A DNA stretch of 64,000 bases from Conchocele bisecta (lineage: Eukaryota > Mollusca > Bivalvia > Lucinida > Thyasiridae), in NCBI GenBank assembly GCA_029237695.1, contig CM055266.1:121448569-121512568 (forward strand), given 5' to 3'. Made by a program: the position numbers and the translations under genes. Below, in pieces: positions 1 through 11,200 of the stretch. The notes below the pieces were generated by a model, which saw nothing but the letters and a program-made list of their open reading frames with translations, was not told the origin of the DNA and made no database searches. Each line of letters opens with the position of its first letter. Positions within the stretch are counted from its first letter, which is position 1.

Positions 1-235
1 ACTTTCCAAGAAATAAACAGACAGACGGACGGACGTACGATCAGTAGAGAGGGCGATTGTATTAATGTGGAAGGATGTATCGTTACTAAGTAATGCATGT
101 GTACAATATGAAGATATTAGCTGAAGGAAAGTGGAAATTTGAAGTGATTTGAGAAACTTGTACAAAAACTTTCAAAATATAAATGGACGGACAGACTGAC
201 AAACAGACGGACAGACAGGGCGAAACCTATAGGGC
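1..235. repeat. Tandem-repeat element fragment, same family as 36360-36895
   Basis: Contains ACAGACGGACGGACGTACGA, ATCAGTAG, a short AT-rich part with GATATTAGCTGAAGG, and a closing GGGCGAAACCTATAG. The same words recur in order in the larger copy inside the MRPS33 intron. The left end is cut by the window. Confidence 0.7.
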
Positions 236-1189
236 CGTAATAAGAGAAGTAAAAGACACATGCATAAGATATGTCATGTATATTAATTACTGCCGGAAAT
301 CTTCTGATTTCTCCTTGAATGTATAATTATGTTGTCACCAACGAAACTGAATCAAAGTACTGAAACTAGGTTAGCTCCACAATATTACTAACAAGTATTA
401 TTTGTTTATATAATGAAGTTTTACTGGCTTACCATCAGCCAAAGTCATTTTAGGTCGGTTAACAGGGACAAATCCCATATTTCATGTCCAGGTAAGAAGG
501 AAAATCCCAAAATCAGAACAGAATATTTACAAACAAAAATATACAGTCAGTGTAAGTGGCTTTGCACACTTTACATATATTTCGATAATTATGAGAAACA
601 AGTACATATATACAAATAAAGTTTGCCTTCGTTTGTATTTTGAGCTCCAGGATGGGCCATTGTTGTTGTACTACGTGAATCAATTATAAAACACATGGAA
701 GTGTACGTGGCTTCGCAAGCGCGAAAATCTTCGGATCTAACTTGTATAATCTAACAATTAAAATTGATGTTCACCATAAATCCATTATATTTTCAAATAA
801 TATAGACATATTAACTAAACATTTATGAAAACACCCACAAGGCCACAATGGTGACGTCTGACACCCAGCTACATCAACAGATTCAATTTACGTTTCAAAC
901 GTTTCACCGTGCATGAAAAACAACAAATATCATTGACCAAACACTCACACCATCGCACCGACAACAATAAACCAACATTACTATCCTACTCTCTGTGCGT
1001 GGCAGAGAATGAGCCGAAAAACCTGTGACTGAATCTAATCAGCAGTTGCTCCCTCAATACACAGCATCGGTGTGTCAGGTGTGGTGTGTGTCCGGCCACA
1101 GGTTGAAGTGATGGACCATGGTCTATTTCGGATGACGACGATGGAAAAAGCGGCGACTATAGTCGCTCCTGCTGCTACAGCGCGACAAA
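236..1189. other. Non-coding DNA, nothing recognised
   Basis: AT-rich sequence with no open frame resembling a protein and no repeat I could match within the window, apart from a family-Q-like patch near 440-560 (GGTTAACAGGG, CCCAAAATCAGAACAGAATA). Confidence 0.5.
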
Positions 1190-1530
1190 AAGTGAACACA
1201 AGTCCCCATTGACCTTGACCTTGGGTGTTCGGGCGTGAGTCGTATGTGAAACAAAGAACCATCCCTAGATAGACATTGTAGGCAAATATTATTGAAATTG
1301 TTGAACGAGTTATTGAGAAAACATTAAAAACGTAAACGCATTTGCCTTACAAACAAGGTGAACATAAGTCCCCAGTGATCTTGACCTTCGGTGGTCAGCC
1401 GTTGGTCGTATGCGAAACATAGCACCATCCCTAGAGACATTGTGCGCAAATATTATTGAAATTGGTGAAGGAGTTGAGGAATTATTCAAAAGAACATGTT
1501 TGGACGAACAAGGGTAAAACATAATGCCCC
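1190..1530. repeat. Two tandem units of about 165 bp
   Basis: Units begin at about 1194 and 1359 with GAACAYAAGTCCCC, followed by TTGACCTTGACCTT-like text, CCATCCCTAGA and GCAAATATTATTGAAATT. Pearl-like tandem-repeat element. Confidence 0.7.
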
Positions 1531-1960
1531 CGCCCCAAAAACAAAGGTGGGGACATAATAAGCCCATATACATGACATGTATAATCTAGTATATCAAACC
1601 TTCACACAATTGTACAAACTTACATGGCTGCGTTTTCGATGTCTGAGTAAATTTCTGCGTTTTAGCAACCGAAAATGCAAACTGCACACTGTAGTCTGCG
1701 TAAATGACTGCATTTTAACAAGACCCCATATGTACATGTATAGGTTAATATGATATTAGCCTACGTCTGGAAATAAAGTCTTATCATGATTATCTCAACA
1801 TTCTGCCGATATTGATTTTCAAATTGCCGCATATTTTCTGAAATTCAGTAAATGTGAAATATCACGAAATTCTAGGAAAGAAAACGGGAATCTACCCAAA
1901 TATTAAGTTTTTGCTTGAAGATTAACTAATAGGGCATACCGTAACTAACATAATTTTTTT

Positions 1961-2460
1961 TTAAAGGTGCATGCTCAGTAGGCACGAAATGGTCTTTATA
2001 GGAATTAAATAAGTGTATAATAGTGTCACTATTCCACCAGTTCTAAAAAAGAGTTCCCGCTATACAGATATAATCATTTAGCAATACATGTATTTATTTT
2101 AATGATAGTGACTCGCGGTGGTATCAAGCTATTTTCATATGCAAATGAGGCATGGTATTTTTTAATTATTTATACCAATTAAATGAGTCACCTGAAAAAA
2201 TAGTATTTTCGACAAATTATAAAGTTTGATCATTGCACATCAAAAAATAAATACAGAGAATAAATAGTAATGTCTGTTAACGTTTTAAGGAAACACAGTT
2301 ATCGCCCATGATATCAGTGTGGAAATTTACGTCTGATATAAAATGTATAACACTGTCAATCATTACGAGGGGTAATGGTGATGGAATGTTTATTTTGCCA
2401 GAAAGTGTCTCTGATATAAAAAAAAAGAATTGTGCCTACTGAGTGGAGATGTACTTTTAA
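1961..2460. mobile_element. MITE family T1, complete (TTAA-flanked)
   Basis: Begins TTAA|AGGTGCATGCTCAGTAGGCA and ends with the inverted counterpart plus TTAA. 500 bp. Other copies are at 6828, 11994, about 27990 and 63914. TTAA ends suggest piggyBac-type mobilisation; no transposase is present. Lies about 95 bp downstream of the DCLRE1B polyadenylation signal. Confidence 0.8.
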
Positions 2461-2553
2461 ATCCATGGCAAAATATAGATATAGTATGGGGAGATAATTC
2501 AAGAACCTGATTAGTCCATATACACAGGTAACAAATAACAATGTTTAAAGACA

Positions 2554-2559
2554 TTTATT
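2554..2559 (-). promoter_or_regulatory. AATAAA polyadenylation signal of DCLRE1B
   Basis: AATAAA on the minus strand begins 8 nt after the TGA. If used, the 3' UTR would be only about 20-40 nt. A MITE ends about 100 bp further downstream at 2460. Confidence 0.55.
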
Positions 2560-2566
2560 CAATGTA

Positions 2567-5241
2567 TCACCTAATTTGTGAAATACATTTATACAGGGTT
2601 TTATAAAACTTTCGCCTCTTAAACTCATCAGTTTGAAATTGAACACCAATAACATTAAATGTAAACTTTCTTCCAGTACAAGAGGCCTGGACATTCTCTG
2701 ATGGTTTACCCTTAGTATTGTTATGTATATCAGCAGCATGCGGTGTCTGTGTCATATTTTCAATGTCTGTGTCTGATGAATTCCGAGTCTCAAATAGTAT
2801 ATCAATATCATTCATATTCTTGTCAATGTTGGGTAGAACTGTGTTGATTAATCCATAATCATCAGAAACATGGATATCTTCAACACTCTCTATATATGTG
2901 GCATACTTATCTGCTGGAGGATCACAAACAGTTTCCAATAGGTTTGTATCTGTAACTGAATGTATCTCTTCAGATTTAGAAACTGAAGGTGAATGATTAT
3001 TACAAACTGAAGTATGCCGATTAGACAAATTGAAATGGCGATTTTGAACATCCTGCTCCATATGTGTGTTATGATTGGCATTTTGTTTTTGATGAATTTG
3101 TTCCATTATTTTATCACATTCTCGTTCTTCACAAGTATGTGTATTAACATCCATACATCCCATGTGATTTGTCCTACCAATCGTTGATCCAACAGTAGCA
3201 GTGCCCAATAAAGACTGAGACTTTTCTGAATTATCATTAGCTTCATTTTCACACTCTAAAACATCATTTCCCGAAGTATTTTCAATTTGAAAATTGGAAT
3301 TTGAGTTTCGAATATAAACCCTGCATCTACTGACACTTGTACAGAGGCCTGGGGCATCTATTTCACCAGCATCGTCAGCATCAGTTTGTTCAGTCCGTTC
3401 ATCAATTGGTTCGAATGTACAGTTGGTACTGGAAGAGTCGCCAATGACAAGGATTTGTGAAACACTAATGTCATCATTACGGAATAAACCAGGGTGACTT
3501 AAGCAAATATCTTCATGTTTATTTTGCTGATTCTCATTATTTTCATTAACTTGACATTCAGATTTGTTTCTTACATTCTGCTTTATCACAGTATTGCTGC
3601 CATCACTGCTTGAAATAATGTGTGATGTCTTACAGCATTCATTCCTAGCAGTATCACAGGCTGACTGAACATAATCTGAAATTGTTTTCTGTTTTGAAGA
3701 ACGTGTTTGTGAAATATCCTTTCTATTTCTTTTTCCACTGTGTCTGCCTGTATTATTTCTATTGTGTTTCGCTAACTCAGTATTGAAGTAATCTATTATA
3801 CCTTTTGATGAGCTTTCTGTTTCATTCCTGCCTATTTCAACAATAAGATCTAATGTTGGCTTGATACGTTTGCTCCTATCAATTAAATTATTACCCGACT
3901 GATTTAATTTAAATACATTTCCAAAATCTCTTGGTGTAACATTATTCCTATTATCGGTTACTTCATTCTTGTCTATTACACATTCCCCACTTCTTTTTAA
4001 TGTCTGATCTTCAGAATCAGTAAGTGCACTTGGTTTACAATCTTTACTTGTTTCAATATGAGACACTTTCCTGTTAACGATGCCATCTGCACTATGTTCA
4101 CTTGCTGTCTCATAAACATCATCATTGTCAGTTGATTGTTGATCATTGTCTGGTCGTGTATCTTCATCAGCAGAAACATACTTTTCAGATAATAACTTAT
4201 TACCTTCAAACAATGAATGACAGGTTGTATCATTAATTTCAAATCCTTGACTTTGGCATGTAAACATTTCATTTAACTGTTGATTCACATTAAATCCTTG
4301 TGATGGTTCCACCTCAGATATGTATTTCATTTCTACAACTTTGTTCCGTGTATGTGTTTCGAAATTGGTTTCTTCTTGGCTGGAGATTTTTGAAGACCGG
4401 ACATAAATGCGTGATGACGTCTGCTCTTCTGCCACCTGTGTACATGCCTTTTCTGGTGTCACATGCTTGACTTCATGGCTATTCTTACCAGGACTATCAT
4501 ATATCACACCACACTTTGCAATCTTGACAGATTTCTGAGCTATCTGTTGCTTAGACTTTCTTTTCACACCTTTACAAGATTTCCCTGCCATATACAAAGA
4601 CTGACTTTTCATAAATCGTGCTATCGTTTCTGGAATACACACAGTTGTAGATATATTCTTTGTGAGGTATTTATCAAATCCAGACATGTCAGCCCTGTCT
4701 GCAATACTGACACCAAACGGTCCTCTAGCATGTGCTTTGACAACTGGTATTATCTTAGATGGTTTTAGATGAGAAACAAATGATGTAAGTTCCATGTATG
4801 AACTATGGTCAGAGTACGGAACTACATGAATATTGAGCTGGTTTTCATATGGCTTTGCACCAATCCCACAGTAAATGGATGTTGGTAGGATCACAATCGT
4901 AGGTCTCGTCTCGTTTAATTTTCGAACATATCTATTGCTGACAATATGAAATGCAACAACTCTAATTCGGCAGCTACTGTCATCCCTGACAAATACATCT
5001 GGTGCATTCAGAAGCTGCAATGTTTGATAGAGTATAGCAGGGACTGATATCCACTCATGGCATTCCAAGGCTATCTTGCACAGCAGGTCCTCCTTGCCGA
5101 GATTGCGCAGTCCCAGAACAATGTCATGTGTGGGATGAGATTCAATAATAGCGATGATTGATTTAGTTGCCTCCTCTCGACTGGGAAAGCAGCATGTCCA
5201 GGAGTTGTAGGTGTTGTCAAGGTACATCGTATCAATCTTAC
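2567..5241 (-). CDS. DCLRE1B: DCLRE1B coding exon 4 (beta-CASP remainder and long tail)
   Basis: 2675 nt, from acceptor TTGCAG to TGA. It encodes the end of the MBL fold, the beta-CASP region ([18 protein letters not shown]), the GVIYDSP motif and a tail of about 600 polar residues. The last 35 residues regain an ordered, basic/aromatic character ([17 protein letters not shown]) where vertebrate Apollo carries its TRF2-binding tail. A family-G MITE begins about 26 bp upstream of the acceptor. Confidence 0.96.
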
Positions 5242-8200
5242 CTGCAACGCACAAGCAAAGATTATTTGTGGCTGTGACTGGAGAAATATGGCTTATGGGG
5301 TTTGTGACCAGTGTAGATTCTGATCAAATAGCACACTTCTGAGACTTGATACCAATCTATATTGATTGTTAGTATGACAGGTGTTTCATTGATGGAATGG
5401 TAAACAGTGCAGGCCCTGGTCAGACTGTGTGGAGCTTGACCCAGTGAATATACAATGGGACTTGATGTAAAGTGAAAGCAAATATCATTCTTAACTTAGT
5501 GCCACAGTCTGCAATGTCCACTTTAAAAAAAATTGTTCAACTTATAATCACTTGGAGCCAAAAGTGGACGTATTTATCTCCATAATGAGACCAACTTGTA
5601 CAAATTAACATAATATTTGGGATGAGTAATACGATTGTTGGCAGCATTCTATAATTGATAAATAAATGAGAGACATTCTTAATTGTGGACATAGTAGATC
5701 CAGAAAACAGTAGTTTAGCCTACATTGCATTTTCCAAGGATATAACTGTCATTTACACTTTATAGCTGAGAATCTAAGATAAACATGTCCCCTGTAGGCC
5801 CTGGTGCTTTGAATATGAAAATGCTTGGATAAATATGCAGATTGTAGAAATGGAATGAGTGGGGTTTAACGTCCCGGCAACAGATAAGGTCATATAGGGA
5901 TGGGCAGATTGTAGAAAATTACTGTCCGTTTCACGAAAGCTGCCCAAATTTTACGGCTATATAGACAATTCAAAAACAATATTTGTTTTGATAATATTAA
6001 ATTAAAGGAAAATTTAATAATGAGCCTTCTTTTTATTTCGTGAAATTTGGTCAAATATTGGTTTTATTACGAAAAATTGATTTCTCTATGGGAATTTAAC
6101 ATGGGGGGAAACCGAAACTCCGAAACCTAGCTAGATAGCTTGGAAATGATCTAACTAAGAAAACAAAAGTTAAATTTTAAAAATCGGTCCAGTATTTCGG
6201 AAATGCTAAAAAATTTCCCCATGTTAAATCCCCATAGACATCTTCACTCCGTGAAGATGTCTATGGGGATTTAACATGGGGAAATTTTGTTTTCGCAATA
6301 AAATCAATATTTGACCTAATTTCACGAAATAAAAAGAAGGCTCATTCTTAAATTTTCCTTTAATTTAATATTATCGAAAAAAATATGGTTTTTTAATTGT
6401 TTATATGGCCGTAAAATTTGGGCAGCTTTCGTGAAACAGACTATAGTGTGTTCATTTACTGTCATCAAGTCAGTAGAGTGTCCTTACAATGGTTACAGAT
6501 CATATTATTTCTACTTTGTCATGGTGCAGAATAATCAAGAGATACAAAAAAATCCCCAATGCTTCACTTTAACTCTGCACATGATTGGAAACGTGTGGGC
6601 TATATATAGTTAAAAAATAGCAGAATAACAGTTCATAATATTTTCTTTTGTTTCTCCCTGTAGTTATGAACATGTCTTGTAATTTCATTAATTTAGCCCG
6701 GAGGACGCATTTGTAATGAAATTCCAAGACATATTTACAGAGAGAAATTAGAAAAATACTCCAAATTTGTTGCTATTATTTTCACCACTGGCCTGCATAG
6801 AGTTAATAATGCATTTACATGTATCTGTTAAAGGTACATACCCACTCAGTAGGCACAAAATGTTATGTATAGGAATTAAATAAGTGTGTAATTGTGTCAC
6901 TATTCCACCATTTCTAAAAATTACAAGTGCCCGCTATACAGATATAATGATTTAGTAATATTTAAAAATAGTCTGATACCACCGCGCGTCACTATCAGTA
7001 AAATAAACATTACTAAATGATTATATCTGTATAGCGAGCACTCGTAATTTTTAGAACTGGTGGAATAGCGACACAATTATACACTTATTTCATTCCCATA
7101 AAGAACAGTTTGTGCCTTCTGAGTGGGCATGTACCTTTAATGTCTCGATTTCCCGATTCCGAATGTTAAACCATATAACCGGACATACCAGTATCCGGAT
7201 TTCCATTTGTTTTTGGATTTTGTGTAAGAGACCATTGTTCTAAGCGACCATTTTTGGTGTCTCCCTTGGGTGGTCGCTTAATGCAAGTTTGACTGTATAC
7301 AGCTTTTTTATTAAACAGTTATCAAAATTACCCAATTGTTTTGTATTCATTGATTTTCAAACAAAGTAAATCAACTGGGTATAGAAGGTTTTCCAGTAAA
7401 TCTACTGGGTATAGAAGGTTTTCCATAAAATCAGGGTATCAGTAAATCAACTGGGTATAGAAGGTTTTCCAGTAAATCTACTGGGTATAGAAGGTTTTCC
7501 AGTAAATCTACTGGGTATAGAAGGTTTTCCAGTAAATCACGGGTAGAAGGTTTTCAGTAAACTACGGGCTATAGAAGGTTTTCCAGTAAATCAACTGGGT
7601 ATAGAAGGTTTTCCAGTAAATCAACTGGGTATAGAAGGTTTTCCAGTAAATCTATTTCCAGTAAATCTACTGGGTATAGAAGGTTTTCCAGTAAATCAAC
7701 TGGGTATAGAAGGTTTTCCAGTAAATCAACTGGGTATAGAAGGTTTTCCAGTAAATCTACTGGGTATAGAAGGTTTTCCAGTAAATCAACTGGGTATAGA
7801 AGGTTTTCCAGTAAATCTACTGGGTATAGAAGGTTTTCCAGTAAATCACTGGGTATAGAAGGTCTCCAGTAAATCAATGGGTATAGAAGGTGTTCCAGTA
7901 AATCAACTGGGTATAAAGAAGGTTTTCCAGTATCCATAAATCACTGGGTATAGAAGGTTTTCCAGGGTACCAGTTTCCAGTAAATCAACTGGGATAGAAG
8001 GTTTTCCAGTAAACAACGGGATAGAAGGTTCCAGTAAATCTATTTCAGTTTTAGTAAATCTACTGGGTATAGAAGGTTTTCCAGTATCAATCTGGGTATA
8101 GAAGGTTTTCCAGTAAATCAACTGGGTATAGAAGGTTTTCCAGTAAATCTATTTCCAGTAAATCTACTGGGTATAGAAGGTTTTCCAGTAAATCTACTGG

Positions 8201-11200
8201 GTATAGAAGGTTTTCCAGTAAATCAACTGGGTATAGAAGGTTTTCCAGTAAATCAACAGTTGCGCATTCTGTGTTATTAGTTTCCCCATCATACGTAAAT
8301 GCCAGAAAATTTGGGATATGTGTAACATTTCACCAGACACCAGCTAACTTTGCTATTATACCTGCCAACTGTGCGAGAGGTGGCTGTGTGATCATGTCTA
8401 ACTTGAAGCGGAAGTCACCGGTGTGGAGAATCGTGCCAAAGTATCCTTCAAACAAGAACATCACTGCCCCGGGACAATGGTTTGCATCTATCAGTGTCAC
8501 AGTCATCTGCTCAGTTCGCTCCTTGTCCAGATAGACAATATGTGATGCATCTATTAAAATAGACATGTATTATAGGAATGAATGGCCTTTTTGTGGAATT
8601 TATCGGGGTATAAACTTGGAAAAGTCGCGGGAATACTGGATTGAAGCGATAAAAAATTACAATTTTCGAAAAAAAAAAAAAAAAAAAAGTCTCGAAAATT
8701 GTAATTTTTTAAGGCCTCGTCCAGTATTCCCGCGACTTTTCCAAGTTTATATCCCCGATAAATTCAACAAAAAGGCCATTCATTCCTTATAATTCCAGCA
8801 TTTGAAATAAATTCATCAAGAAAATGTGTTTATTTTAAGTTTTCTTAAGAATTATTTTAACTGCGCCTCACTGTTACGGAAATTAGTTCGGCGTGGGAGT
8901 TTACTGGGATATAAATTTTGGACAGAGACTTGCTACGGGCCAATCAAATGTTAGGGAATTGTGTAAATATTTTTGTGCTGGAATTATAGACATGTATAAA
9001 ATAAACATCTATTCAAATATGCGTTCACTAACAGACATTATCACCCGAGCTAAATGACCAAGAAACTCATCAAAAATAAGATCACAGGTGTTGCCTTGGT
9101 GTCGGTTTAGAGCCTGAGAGGTTCCACTGTACATATATGTCTATTCTTGTTTTAACTTTACACACATAAATATGTATCAACCAACTCCAGCACTGTTGAA
9201 ATGGAACAACCAAAAGATATCAAATTCAGACCTATCATAGGTTAAAAATGTTTATATATGTATTGTTAGTATGTGTGATACATGACCTAACATAAAATAT
9301 ATACTGGTACCAGTATACATGTATAACCAAAGGCTAAATATATAAAAGCATTGTGTATACTGTGTGACGCAGTGTTTTATTTGACACATGAAACATTGCA
9401 TTACATGGCATTATTTACTAGAACAAGAGAATAAAGGCCTATATACTAGTATACAAGAGAGCAAGAACGCAATAACATACCCAAAATGTATACATTGTAC
9501 ATGTTTTATAACATTTAGATGGGGAAAAAAGTGAAAGTGAATGAGTTTAACATCCCAACAACAGACGAGACCGGGTCACAGTTTAAAGTCTCATCTGACA
9601 GATCAGTGGAATGGAAAGACTATGAAAGTATTTTTGATGCCCAAGGCGAGGGTTGAACCTATAACCTCCGGATTGGAAGTCAGGTGTTCTAACCATATGC
9701 AGGGAGTCCGCTGGGGAAAATAAAAAAAAATCGCCACTTAAAAAAAAAAAAAATCATTTTTTTTCTTCGAAAATTGTAATTTTTTATCGCCAATTGTTTA
9801 TTTTTTTCGCCAATTGCGAAAGAAGCGATCACCAGCGGAATTCCTGCATATACCACAACCCATCCCCCCATTTAGATGGAACTTTCATGAGTTTAGAGAC
9901 CAAACCTGTAATATGTGGCAGTGATTGGTCCAATGGGGTTTATGGCATGCGACCAGTGAAGACCCAGACCAGTCTGCAATGTTTGACATTCAGTTAGTGC
10001 AACGCCTGCCATACATCTATTCTAACAAATAGTACATTTATTTATGTAATGGTGTTTTAGCGGCCTGTCAACAGCTAAGGTCATTTTATGCCGGGTTAAC
10101 AGGGTCGAATCTCATATTTCAACTGCTACAATCCCAAAAGCTAGAAATGAATATTTACAGAAAAAAATATATATTCAGCCCTGAAATTAGAATAACCCGA
10201 CCTGGTGCCAGGTCTTCACCACAACAAATAGTATAGATCATTATCAGGTTGTCAGATTGTTAGGCTGGCCACAAATGTCCACAGGCCACATGCGTTAGGC
10301 TGGCCACAAATGTCTTAAGACCACACATATCAGCAGATCAGACTGGTCACCAAGGCCATAAACCTCTGTCATGTATATGGAAGTCTTGTCAGAAAGAACA
10401 CATACCCAGCTGTAGAGGACAAATCAAATCTTCCCTCACTCCACGCCTTTCCTTCAGCAATGTAGCTGTGACCTCTGAACAGTAGACCGGGTAGTTCCAT
10501 GATGATGTTAATCCTGAAAACAACTAGAGCAATTGAACGGGCGCTCACATATACCACCCGGCGCTGTTTGGATCAACAAACAAAACCTTGAACGCAAATT
10601 TTCAAGATGTTAACCCTTAGACCGCTATCTTATTAAATTTTTTTGTCTGCTGTTTATTTTCTATTTTCCATTTATGTTTATCATCAAAAACATGTTTTGA
10701 CAGAACTTTAGAATAATTTAAAACATGCTTTGACAGCACTTTAGAATCATTTCCGTTGGAAATGATTCTGAAGTGCTGTCAAAACATGTTTTTATTTAGA
10801 AATAAGGCAAGATATAAAAACAATAGCAGACAACAATTGTTGTGAGTAGTGGTCTAAGGGTTAAGTTTTTGTCTTATGGATGGATGGATGACACTCAATA
10901 GAAATGTGAGCACTCTATACACCAGAGCTCATGTTAAGGTGCGTAATTTGACCAACTTGGGGTGAAATTTTGTTATTTCTTCATCAAAAATGGCAAGTTG
11001 GGAGTGCTTTAGAATCATCTCATTGAGACGATTCTAAAGCACTCCCAATTTGCCATTTTCGATGGAGAAATGAGAAATTTACCTCCAAAATTACGCACCT
11101 TAACTGGAGCTCTGTACACCTCAGCATACTTCATTTTGGGGGGTTCCCATCTATTAGGAAATATTATTATAAGTAATGATTATTGCACATGAAAATTAAA

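Noticed and set aside
7569..8121. Minus-strand frames with [10 protein letters not shown] repeats
   Set aside because: Minisatellite in DCLRE1B intron 3; period 10 residues, no start context or conservation.
7366..8257. CRISPR-like array of 30-bp repeats
   Set aside because: Units are directly adjacent with no unique spacers, and the DNA is animal.
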